From positions 243,938-307,937 of the forward strand of contig NZ_JOIZ01000013.1 of NCBI RefSeq assembly GCF_000721605.1: 64,000 bases of DNA, written 5' to 3'. Below the pieces are notes generated by a model, which did not search any database, was not told where the DNA came from, and saw nothing but the letters and a program-made list of their open reading frames with translations. Shown here piece after piece: positions 25,695 to 32,507 of this stretch. The position numbers and the translations under genes are program-made. This DNA comes from Streptomyces sp. NRRL S-37. GTDB taxonomy: Bacteria > Actinomycetota > Actinomycetes > Streptomycetales > Streptomycetaceae. Each line of letters starts with the position of its first letter. Position 1 is the first letter of the stretch.

Positions 25695-26339
25695 ATGGGA
25701 ACTCCGGACGATCGCGCGCCCCTGACCGAGCGGGTCGAGCAACTGCTCGCCATGAAAGGGCCGTTGCCCATAGTCGCGGCCGGTGACCCGGTGCTGCGCG
25801 GTGGTACCGAGCCGTACGACGGGCAGTTGGGGCCCGAGCTGCTGGCCCGTTTCGTGGCGGCGCTGCGGGTCACCATGCGCGCGGCGCCGGGGGTCGGGCT
25901 GGCCGCGCCGCAGGTCGGGGTGGGGCTGCGGATCGCGGTGATCGAGGACCCGGCACCGGTCCCGGAGGAGGTGCGCCTCGCGCGCGGGCGGGTGCCGCAG
26001 CCGTTCCGGGTGCTGGTCAATCCGGTGTACGAGCCGGTCGGCACCCGGCGGGTCGGGTTCTTCGAGGGGTGCCTGAGCGTGCCGGGGTACCAGGCGGTGG
26101 TGGCGCGGCCCGCCGAGGTGCGGCTGCGGGGGCAGGACGAGCACGGGCGGGCGCTGGACGAGGTGTTCACCGGCTGGCCCGCGCGGATCGTGCAGCACGA
26201 GACGGACCACCTCGACGGCACGCTGTACCTCGACCGGGCCGAGCCGCGATCGCTGTCGTCCAACCGGTCCGTGACGGAACGCTGGTCGCAGCCGACGCCG
26301 GAGGGGGCGGCCCGGGAGCTGGGCTTCGAGCTGCCGTGA
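25695..26339 (+). CDS. def: Peptide deformylase
   Basis: This 214-residue metalloenzyme removes the formyl group from nascent N-terminal methionine. All three family motifs are present: GVGLAAPQ (motif 1), EGCLSVPG (motif 2, metal-ligand Cys) and QHETDHLDG (motif 3, two His ligands and catalytic Glu). Chosen start is ATG 25695; no convincing ribosome site precedes it, and an upstream in-frame start at 25650 would overlap the Crp-like site. It is probably a second, non-housekeeping deformylase, since it is not next to fmt. Confidence 0.92.
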   Translation: MGTPDDRAPLTERVEQLLAMKGPLPIVAAGDPVLRGGTEPYDGQLGPELLARFVAALRVTMRAAPGVGLAAPQVGVGLRIAVIEDPAPVPEEVRLARGRVPQPFRVLVNPVYEPVGTRRVGFFEGCLSVPGYQAVVARPAEVRLRGQDEHGRALDEVFTGWPARIVQHETDHLDGTLYLDRAEPRSLSSNRSVTERWSQPTPEGAARELGFELP

Positions 26340-26346
26340 TCTCGGG

Positions 26347-26387
26347 CCGGTCCTCCGGCGGGCGGAGGCCGCCTGCCGGAGGACCGG
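26347..26387 (+). terminator. Terminator after peptide deformylase
   Basis: CCGGTCCTCCGGC (26347-26359) pairs perfectly with GCCGGAGGACCGG (26375-26387), with an inner GCGG/CCGC stem. It begins 8 nt after the stop. Confidence 0.75.
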
Positions 26388-26460
26388 GGTGCTCGGCGTC
26401 GGACGCCTTGGCCGTCGTCCTCTGTCGGACCGGACCGCCGGCCGTCGTTCCCCGGAGTGG

Positions 26461-26577
26461 TTCGCCCCCGCCGCCCCTTCCCTTCCCTTCCCTGGGGGCT
26501 TCGCCCCCAGACCCCCGTCGGCCCTTCGGGCCTCGTCCTCAAACTCCCCCAGAGGGGGCACCCCCAGACGGGCTGAA
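26461..26577 (+). repeat. Intergenic repeat family A, copy 1
   Basis: CCGCCGCCCCTTCCCTTCC is followed by a CTGGGGGC-TT-CGCCCCCAG hairpin, a GGCCCTTCGGGCC hairpin and CTCCCCCAGAGGGGG. Copies lie at 28582, 31146, 31236 (inverted), 38667 (inverted) and 58735. It lies between convergent def and the oxidoreductase gene and probably works as a bidirectional terminator. Confidence 0.75.
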
Positions 26578-26600
26578 GGAGGCGGACGGGCTCATCGGGC

Positions 26601-28046
26601 TCAGGCGTCCCGGTAGGCCTCCAGGAGGCGGAGCCAGATCTCGCTGATCGTGGGATAGGACGGGACCGCGTGCCACAGGCGGGCGATCGGGACCTGGGCG
26701 GCGACGGCGATGGTCGCGGAGTGGATGAGTTCGCCGACGCCGGGGCCGACGAGGGTGAGGCCGCGCAGGATCTCCTCCTCGAGGTCGACGATCATGCGGG
26801 CGCGGCCCTTGTAGCCGTCGCCGTACAGGGCGGCGCCGGCGACCGAGGACAGGTCGACGTCGACGGCGCGGACGCGGTGGCCCGCCCGCTGCGCCTCGGC
26901 CAGGGAGAGGCCGACGGAGGCCGCCTCCGGGTCGGTGAAGACGACCTGGGGGACGGCGGTGTGGTCGGCGGTGGCGGCGTGCGCGCCCCAGTCCTCCGCC
27001 CGTACGGGCTCCCCGGCGGCCCGGGTGACGATGGCGGCGCCCGCGATCCGGGCCTGGTACTTGCCCTGGTGGGTGAGGAGGGCCCGGTGGTTGACGTCGC
27101 CGACGGCGTACAGCCAGTCATGGCCGGTGACGCGGAGGCTGTCGTCCACGGTGAGCCAGGAGCCGGGCTCCAGACCGATCGTCTCCAGGCCGATGTCGTC
27201 GGTGCGCGGGGCGCGGCCGGTGGCGAAGAGGATCTCGTCGGCCTCGATCCGGTCACCGTCGTCGGTGACGACCAGGACCGTGCCGTTCTCCCTGGTCACC
27301 GACTTCACCGAGGTACCGGTGCGGATCTGGGCGCCGGCCTCGGTGAGCGCCTCGGCGACCATCTCGCCGGCGAACGGCTCCATGCGGTTCAGCAGGCTCT
27401 CGCCGCGGACGAGGACGGTGACCCGCGAGCCGAGGGCCTGCCAGGCGCAGGCCATCTCGGTGGCGACGACCCCGCCGCCGACCACGACCAGCCGGCCGGG
27501 CACGGACTGCGCGCCGGTGGCCTCGCGGCTGGTCCAGGGCCGGACCCCGTCGAGTCCGGGCAGGTCGGGCAGCTGGGCGCGGCTGCCGGTGCAGACGGCG
27601 ACGGCGTGCCGGGCGGTGAGGACCCGCCTGCCGCCGTCGGCGTCCGTGACGGTGACGGTGCGCGGACCGGTGAGCCGTCCCTGGCCGCGGTACAGGTCGG
27701 CTCCGGTGCCCTCCAGCCAGCGGACCTGGCCGTCGTCCTTCCAGTCGGAGGTGAAGGAGTTCCGGCGGGCGAGTACGGCGTCGGCGTCCAGGGGCCCCTG
27801 GACGGACCGGCTCAGGCCGGGGAGGCGCAGGGCGTCGGCCCGGGCGATGACCGGGCGCAGCAAGGCCTTGCTGGGCATGCACGCCCAGTAGGAGCACTCG
27901 CCGCCGACCAGTTCGCTCTCCACGACCGCGGTGGTGAGCCCGGCGGCGCGAGTGCGGTCGGCGACGTTCTCGCCCACGGGTCCGGCGCCGAGCACCACGA
28001 CGTCGTAGGCGGTTGATTCCGGTTGCGTCGATTGCGTTTCCGTCAT
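26601..28046 (-). CDS. FAD-dependent pyridine nucleotide-disulfide oxidoreductase
   Basis: This 481-residue class I flavin disulfide reductase is related to dihydrolipoamide/mercuric reductase. FAD site VVVLGAGPVGEN; redox-active disulfide C51-C56 in GGECSYWACMPSK; NAD(P) site LVVVGGGVVATEMA; ATGRAPRTDDIGLE; C-terminal dimer domain. The usual catalytic HxHPTxSE reads SYPTISE, with Tyr464 in place of the base histidine, so it may not act as a lipoamide dehydrogenase. It diverges from a thioredoxin gene, and a thiol or quinone reductase role is possible. The ATG at 28046 is chosen because the FAD fold begins about 12 residues later. Confidence 0.88.
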   Translation of the reverse strand: MTETQSTQPESTAYDVVVLGAGPVGENVADRTRAAGLTTAVVESELVGGECSYWACMPSKALLRPVIARADALRLPGLSRSVQGPLDADAVLARRNSFTSDWKDDGQVRWLEGTGADLYRGQGRLTGPRTVTVTDADGGRRVLTARHAVAVCTGSRAQLPDLPGLDGVRPWTSREATGAQSVPGRLVVVGGGVVATEMACAWQALGSRVTVLVRGESLLNRMEPFAGEMVAEALTEAGAQIRTGTSVKSVTRENGTVLVVTDDGDRIEADEILFATGRAPRTDDIGLETIGLEPGSWLTVDDSLRVTGHDWLYAVGDVNHRALLTHQGKYQARIAGAAIVTRAAGEPVRAEDWGAHAATADHTAVPQVVFTDPEAASVGLSLAEAQRAGHRVRAVDVDLSSVAGAALYGDGYKGRARMIVDLEEEILRGLTLVGPGVGELIHSATIAVAAQVPIARLWHAVPSYPTISEIWLRLLEAYRDA

Positions 28047-28096
28047 GGCGTCAGTCTGATGGGTGGTGTGCGCTGTGGCCACATGGGTAGGGGCGC

Positions 28097-28122
28097 GGAA
28101 TACGTGACCGCCCGGCCGTGTT
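28097..28122 (+). promoter_or_regulatory. Sigma-R-type promoter of the thioredoxin gene
   Basis: GGAAT (28097-28101), exactly 18 nt, then GTT (28120-28122). This equals the disulfide-stress sigma-R consensus GGAAT-N18-GTT. Transcription would start near 28129, leaving a 36-nt leader before the thioredoxin ATG. Confidence 0.75.
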
Positions 28123-28164
28123 GTGCCGACGGCCCGACCCGACCCCAGGAAGAGGGAACGCGTG

Positions 28165-28554
28165 ATGAGCAGCACCGTGGAGCTCACCAAGGAGAACTTC
28201 GACCAGACGGTCACGGACAACGAGTTCGTACTGATCGACTTCTGGGCGGCCTGGTGCGGTCCCTGCCGCCAGTTCGCGCCGGTGTACGAGAAGGCGGCGG
28301 AGGAGAACCCGGACCTGGTGTTCGGCAAGGTGGACACCGAGGCGCAGCCGGAGCTGGCCGCGGCCTTCGGCATCCAGTCGATCCCGACGCTGATGATCGT
28401 GCGTGACCAGGTCGCCGTGTTCGCCCAGCCGGGTGCGCTGCCCGAGGCCGCTCTGACGGACGTCATCGGGCAGGCCCGCAAGCTGGACATGGACGAGGTC
28501 CGCAAGCAGATCGCCGAGCAGCAGGCGCGGCAGGGGGAGGCGCCGGGCGCCTGA
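28165..28554 (+). CDS. trxC: Thioredoxin
   Basis: This 129-residue cytoplasmic thioredoxin has the WCGPC active site (C31, C34), the cis-proline segment IQSIPTLMI, and a ~20-residue charged C-terminal extension (DEVRKQIAEQQARQ) beyond the usual fold. It reduces protein disulfides. Start: ATG 28165 (GTG 28162 is also possible) after a GGAAGAGGGA purine stretch. It is preceded by a sigma-R-type promoter, matching what is known of thiol-stress thioredoxins in Streptomyces. The symbol is by resemblance to the small S. coelicolor TrxC, from memory. Confidence 0.9.
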   Translation: MSSTVELTKENFDQTVTDNEFVLIDFWAAWCGPCRQFAPVYEKAAEENPDLVFGKVDTEAQPELAAAFGIQSIPTLMIVRDQVAVFAQPGALPEAALTDVIGQARKLDMDEVRKQIAEQQARQGEAPGA

Positions 28555-28581
28555 GGCGGCCTCGGCGGCGGTGGGGTGGGT

Positions 28582-28640
28582 TCTCGCCCCCGCCGCCCCT
28601 TCCCTTCCCGTCCCTGGGGGCTCCGTCCCCGGACCCCCGT
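28582..28640 (+). repeat. Intergenic repeat family A, copy 2
   Basis: CCGCCGCCCCTTCCCTTCC is followed by a CTGGGGGC-T-CCGTCCCCGG hairpin. It lies after the thioredoxin gene and directly before a family B copy, the same A-B order as at 58735-58848. Confidence 0.7.
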
Positions 28641-28642
28641 TC

Positions 28643-28690
28643 GCGCCCACGCGGCGGAGCCGCATGTCGGCACAGCCCCGCGCCCCTTTA
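28643..28690 (+). repeat. Intergenic repeat family B, copy 2
   Basis: ACGCGGCGGAGCCGCATGTC is followed by GGCACAGCCCCGCGCCCC. It ends 3 nt before the stop of the convergent LacI-family gene. Confidence 0.7.
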
Positions 28691-28693
28691 GAG

Positions 28694-29731
28694 TCAGCTC
28701 GACTCGCGTCGGATCACCGACGCCCCCAGCACCTTGTGGGCCCCGGGGGCCGTGGCCGGGTCGCGTACCGCGCGGTCGACCAGTCCGGCCAGTTCGCGGC
28801 CGGACGGCAGTTCCAGGTGGACGGTGCTCAGGCGGGGGCGCAGCAGCCGGCCCAGCATCAGGTTGTCGGCGCCGATGACGGCGGTCTCCTCCGGGATGCG
28901 GACGCCTTCGTCCTGGAGCGCTCGCATCAGCAGCATCGCGTACTCGTCGTTGTACGTGAACACGGCGTCGAGGCCGAGCTCGCGCCAGCGGGCGGCCAGC
29001 CGGGCGGCGGCGCCCTCGTCGTGCGCCAGGGGCAGCTCGGTGACCGTGGCGTCGGTGCCGCGCAGGGCGGCGCGCACGCCGGCCAGGCGGGGCGCGGAGA
29101 ACGCCTCCAGGCCGGGCTCTCTCGGGACGACCACGCCGATCCGGCGGCGGCCCCGGTCGAAGAGGTGGGCGCCGGCGCTGTGCCCGACGACGTCGTGGTC
29201 CATGAGCAGGGTGTGCGCACCGTCGACGGGTTCGGGGCCGAGGGTGACGACGGCCCGCGCCCCAGAGCGTTTGAGCACCTCGACACCGCGCGGGCTCAGT
29301 CCGGAGCCGGGGACCAGGACCGCCACGGGCCGCAGCTCGGCCCAGGCGCGGGCGGCCTCGTCGTCGTGCAGGCCGACGGTGCCGTACTGCACGACCGTGT
29401 AGTCGAGGCCGGCGAGGGCGCTCTGGAGATCGTTGATGAACTGGCTGTAGAGCGGTCCGACGGGGAAGGCGGGCGCGGGCATCAGGACCGTACGGCTGTG
29501 TCCGGCGCGCAGGCTGCGGGCCGCCGCGTGCGGCACGTACCCGAGTTCCTTCGCGGCCTCGCGGACCCGGCGGCGGGTGGGTTCGCTGATCCGGACGGCA
29601 CCGGCGTTGTTCAGGACGTAGGAGACGGTCGCGCGCGAGACGCCGGCCAGGCGGGCCACATCGGCACTCGTGGGTACGGAGCGCGTCGGTGCGGGGGGCG
29701 CGGGCGCGGGCGTGTTCGTTATCTGCACCAT
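28694..29731 (-). CDS. LacI-family transcriptional regulator
   Basis: This 345-residue repressor has an N-terminal helix-turn-helix (SADVARLAGVSRATVSYVLNN), hinge helix (ARSLRAGHS) and a periplasmic-binding-protein-like effector domain. The ligand is unknown. It stands alone between thioredoxin and a TetR gene, so it may act in trans, for example at the LacI-type sites near 3.6-3.8 kb or at 20490, though nothing links them directly. Start: ATG 29731 is favoured over ATG 29743, which is abutted by its only purine-rich site; neither is ideal. Confidence 0.9.
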   Translation of the reverse strand: MVQITNTPAPAPPAPTRSVPTSADVARLAGVSRATVSYVLNNAGAVRISEPTRRRVREAAKELGYVPHAAARSLRAGHSRTVLMPAPAFPVGPLYSQFINDLQSALAGLDYTVVQYGTVGLHDDEAARAWAELRPVAVLVPGSGLSPRGVEVLKRSGARAVVTLGPEPVDGAHTLLMDHDVVGHSAGAHLFDRGRRRIGVVVPREPGLEAFSAPRLAGVRAALRGTDATVTELPLAHDEGAAARLAARWRELGLDAVFTYNDEYAMLLMRALQDEGVRIPEETAVIGADNLMLGRLLRPRLSTVHLELPSGRELAGLVDRAVRDPATAPGAHKVLGASVIRRESS

Positions 29732-29792
29732 GACGTACGGCATCCTCGCAGAAGCCGTAACCGGGCTGTCATCCGGGGGAGTTGATACACCG

Positions 29793-30455
29793 TCAGCGGT
29801 CGGGCGCCTGGCCCGTCACCCGGTCGACCAGGTCCAGCCACGCGGACTCCAGCCGCTCCGGCGGCATGCCGCACTGACGTATCAGGTGGTGGATCAGGGC
29901 GGGGTCGAGCTGGGCCATCAGCGTGTGGGCGAGGACCTCGCAGTCCGCGTCCGGGACCGCCTCGCGCAGCAGCAGGGTCACGTGGTGGCACAGGACGCGG
30001 CGGGGCGGGCTGGTGAAGCGGCGGCCGGCTTCCGGTTCGGCCGCCAGTTGCAGTTCCAGCTCCTCTGCGGCGCGGCGGAGCATCGCGAGGCCGAAGGCGC
30101 GCAGCCGTTCGACCGGGGGCGCGCCCGGCCCGAGCGGCGGGGGTCCGGTGAGGAAGGCGGCCTGGAACTTCTTCTCGGAGTGGTCGAGGAGGGCGGTGAG
30201 CAGACCGGTGCGGTCGCCGAAGCGGCGGAAGACCGTCCCCTTGCCCACGCGGGCTGCCGCCGCGACCTCCTCCATGGTGATGCCGTCGGCCCCGCGCTCG
30301 GCCACGAGCAGCGCGGCCGCCTCCAGCAGGCGGGCCCGGTTGCGCGCGGCGTCGGCACGCAGGCAGGGCTCGTCGGGGTCGGTGCCGAGTTGCGGCAACT
30401 CCTGCGGCTGTACGGGGTCCTGGGATGCCGGGACGGGCGGTGGCGCGGCGGACAT
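29793..30455 (-). CDS. TetR-family transcriptional regulator
   Basis: This 220-residue repressor has a TetR helix-turn-helix (ITMEEVAAAARVGKGTVFRRF) after a ~30-residue disordered Pro/Gln-rich start, and a helical ligand domain. It diverges from the FMN reductase gene. Two GGACC..GGTCC palindromes 37 bp apart in the shared promoter region are its obvious operators, so it probably represses both itself and the reductase until a reactive ligand binds. The ATG at 30455 fits the usual N-terminal length; an ATG at 30473 is also in frame. Confidence 0.92.
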   Translation of the reverse strand: MSAAPPPVPASQDPVQPQELPQLGTDPDEPCLRADAARNRARLLEAAALLVAERGADGITMEEVAAAARVGKGTVFRRFGDRTGLLTALLDHSEKKFQAAFLTGPPPLGPGAPPVERLRAFGLAMLRRAAEELELQLAAEPEAGRRFTSPPRRVLCHHVTLLLREAVPDADCEVLAHTLMAQLDPALIHHLIRQCGMPPERLESAWLDLVDRVTGQAPDR

Positions 30456-30474
30456 GAAGCCAGCGTAAAGCATC

Positions 30475-30501
30475 GGGAAGAAACTGGACCGCGGTCCGGT
30501 T
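30475..30501 (+). promoter_or_regulatory. Candidate sigma-R-like promoter of the FMN reductase gene
   Basis: GGGAAG (30475-30480), 18 nt, GTT (30499-30501) differs from the sigma-R consensus only at the last -35 base. The first TetR operator lies wholly within its spacer, where a repressor would block polymerase. Confidence 0.4.
30486..30497. promoter_or_regulatory. TetR-type operator 1
   Basis: GGACCGCGGTCC is a perfect 12-bp palindrome in the divergent TetR/FMN-reductase promoter region. Confidence 0.75.
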
Positions 30502-30521
30502 AGAGTGCTACAAAGAAGAAA

Positions 30522-30535
30522 CGGACCCCGGTCCG
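30522..30535. promoter_or_regulatory. TetR-type operator 2
   Basis: CGGACCCCGGTCCG shares the arms CGGACC/GGTCCG with operator 1; its centre is 37 bp away. Two such sites suggest cooperative binding of repressor dimers. Confidence 0.7.
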
Positions 30536-30576
30536 GATTGTTTCGGCAATATTTCAGCGCCCCCTGGAGTTTCCCC

Positions 30577-31140
30577 ATGTCTGTTCGCATCCTCGCCCTC
30601 GTCGGCAGCCTCCGCGCCGGTTCGCACAACCGTCAGCTCGCCGAGACCGCCGTCAAGCTCGCCCCCGCGGGCGCCGAGGTGGCGCTCTACGAGGGGCTCG
30701 CGGAGATCCCCTTCTACAACGAGGACATCGACGTCGAGGGCACCGTGCCGGCCGCCGCCGTCGCGCTGCGCGAGGCCGCCGCGGGCGCCGACGCGCTGCT
30801 GCTCTTCACGCCCGAGTACAACGGCACGATGCCGGCCGTCCTGAAGAACGCCATCGACTGGCTGTCCCGTCCCTACGGCGCCGGCGCCATCAGCGGCAAG
30901 CCGGTCGTCGTGATCGGCACCGCCTTCGGCCAGTACGGCGGTGTCTGGGCCCACGACGAGGCCCGCAAGTCCGTGGGCATCGCGGGCGGCAAGGTGATCG
31001 AGGACATCAAGCTCTCCATCCCCGGCTCGGTGACCCGCTTCGCCGAGACCCACCCGGCCGACGACGCCGAGGTCGCCGCCCAGCTGACCGAGGTCGTCAC
31101 CCGCCTCCACGGCCTCGCCGGCGAGCCGGCCGCGGCCTGA
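30577..31140 (+). CDS. NADPH-dependent FMN reductase / quinone reductase
   Basis: This 187-residue flavodoxin-fold reductase has the FMN phosphate loop GSLRAGSHNRQLA and the family signature TPEYNGTMPAVLKNAIDWLS. Homologues reduce FMN, quinones, chromate or azo dyes with NAD(P)H. The ATG at 30577 follows TGGAG (30565-30569). It is controlled by the divergent TetR regulator through two palindromic operators, pointing to induction by quinone-like or electrophilic compounds. The gene ends in a long inverted repeat shared with the convergent paoD gene. Confidence 0.92.
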   Translation: MSVRILALVGSLRAGSHNRQLAETAVKLAPAGAEVALYEGLAEIPFYNEDIDVEGTVPAAAVALREAAAGADALLLFTPEYNGTMPAVLKNAIDWLSRPYGAGAISGKPVVVIGTAFGQYGGVWAHDEARKSVGIAGGKVIEDIKLSIPGSVTRFAETHPADDAEVAAQLTEVVTRLHGLAGEPAAA

Positions 31141-31145
31141 TCCCC

Positions 31146-31229
31146 TCGCCCCCGCCGCCCCTTCCCGTCCCGAACCTGGGGCTCCGCCCCAGACCCCGCT
31201 CCTCAAACTCCCCCAGAGGGGGTACCCCC
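31146..31229 (+). repeat. Intergenic repeat family A, copy 3 (left arm of long inverted repeat)
   Basis: CCGCCGCCCCTTCCCGTCC, a CTGGGGC-TCC-GCCCCAG hairpin, GCTCCTCAAAC (31198-31208) and CCCCCAGAGGGGG. It pairs with the inverted copy at 31236-31327. Confidence 0.8.
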
Positions 31230-31252
31230 AGAGAGGCTGGAATTAGCCTCTC
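31230..31252. terminator. Apex hairpin of a long bidirectional inverted repeat
   Basis: GAGAGGCT (31231-31238), loop GGAATT, AGCCTCTC (31245-31252), a perfect 8-bp stem. It caps two family A arms of about 85 nt that pair on either side, giving a long cruciform-capable structure between convergent genes. Confidence 0.7.
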
Positions 31253-31327
31253 CGGCGTTTGAGGAGCGGGGGTCTGGGGGCAGCGCCCCCGGGGACGGGA
31301 ACGGGAAGGGGCGGCGGGGGCGAAAAC
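31236..31327 (-). repeat. Intergenic repeat family A, copy 4 (inverted right arm)
   Basis: It contains GTTTGAGGAGC (31257-31267), the perfect complement of 31198-31208, then a CTGGGGGCAGCGCCCCCGG-type hairpin and the complement of the CCGCCGCCCCTTCCCG leader. Confidence 0.8.
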
Positions 31328-31370
31328 CCCTCACCCGACGCGGCGGGAACCGGCCCCGTGTCCAAGAAAC

Positions 31371-32507
31371 TCAGGCAGCCGCCGACGCGGACCGCCCGTC
31401 ACGGTGGATCGGCGTCCGCAGGCCCGTCAGGGGAACCCCCGTACCGCCCCGACGGCCGGCGACGATCTCCGCCGCGATGGACAGCGCCGTCTCCTCCGGA
31501 GTACGCGCCCCGAGATCGAGACCGATCGGAGAGCGCAACCGGGCCAGCTCCCGCTCCCCCACCCCCGCCTCCCGCAGCCGCCGCTCCCGGTCGGCGTGGG
31601 TGCGCCGGGAACCCATCGCGCCGACGAACGCCACCGGCAGCCCCAGAGCCACCTCCAGCAGCGGTACGTCGAACTTGGCGTCGTGGGTGAGGACGCACAG
31701 CACCGTGCGCGCGTCGGTCTCCGTGCCCCGCAGATAGCGGTGCGGCCAGTCGACCACGACCTCGTCGGCCTCCGGGAAGCGGGCCCCGGTCGCGAACACG
31801 GGCCGCGCGTCGCACACCGTGACGTGGTAGCCGAGGAACTTGCCCACCCGCACCAGCGCCGCCGCGAAGTCGATCGCCCCGAAGACGATCATGCGGGGCG
31901 GCGGCACCGAGGACTCCACGAGCAGGGTCAGCCCGCCGGGGCAGTACGACCCGTCCTCCTGGACGCGGACCGTGCCGGTGCGGCCGGCCTCCAGCAGGGC
32001 CCCGGCCTCCCCGGCCGCCGTCCGGTCCAGCTCGGGAACCCCGCCGAGGCCTCCCTCGTACGTCCCGTCCGGGTGGACGAACAGGGCCCTGCCGAGGAGT
32101 TCCGCCGGGCCTTCGACGACCCGGGCGAGCGCCCCCGGCCCGCCCCGCAGGACGGTCGACAGCGCCGCCCCGAGCACCTGCCGGGCGGGGGCTTGCCGGC
32201 CGACCGGGGTCACCATGATGTCGATGACCCCGCCGCAGGTCAGACCGACGGCGAAGGCGTCCTCGTCGCTGTAGCCGAACCGTTCGACACGGGTCTCGCC
32301 GTCCGCCAGCGCCCGGGCGCACAGTTCGTACACCGCGCCCTCCACGCACCCGCCGGACACCGAGCCGATCGCCGTGCCCTCACGGTCGACGGCGAGGGCG
32401 GCGCCGGGGCCGCGCGGCGCGCTGCCGCCCACGGACACCACCGTGGCCACGGCGAACTCCCGGCCCTCGGCCAGCCAGCGGTGCAGCTCGCCGGCGATGT
32501 CAAACAC
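31371..32507 (-). CDS. paoD: XdhC/CoxI-family molybdenum cofactor chaperone
   Basis: This 378-residue protein has an N-terminal XdhC_CoxI domain (VVSVGGSAPRGPGAALAV; GSVSGGCVEGAVYE) and a C-terminal Rossmann-like XdhC_C domain (MIVFGAIDFAAALVRVGKFL; AMGSRRTHADR). Such proteins bind the molybdenum cofactor, promote its sulfuration or cytosine-dinucleotide form, and insert it into the partner oxidoreductase. GTG start overlapping the end of the molybdenum subunit gene by 8 nt. Gene order 2Fe-2S, FAD, Mo, chaperone equals E. coli paoABCD. Confidence 0.9.
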   Translation of the reverse strand: MFDIAGELHRWLAEGREFAVATVVSVGGSAPRGPGAALAVDREGTAIGSVSGGCVEGAVYELCARALADGETRVERFGYSDEDAFAVGLTCGGVIDIMVTPVGRQAPARQVLGAALSTVLRGGPGALARVVEGPAELLGRALFVHPDGTYEGGLGGVPELDRTAAGEAGALLEAGRTGTVRVQEDGSYCPGGLTLLVESSVPPPRMIVFGAIDFAAALVRVGKFLGYHVTVCDARPVFATGARFPEADEVVVDWPHRYLRGTETDARTVLCVLTHDAKFDVPLLEVALGLPVAFVGAMGSRRTHADRERRLREAGVGERELARLRSPIGLDLGARTPEETALSIAAEIVAGRRGGTGVPLTGLRTPIHRDGRSASAAA

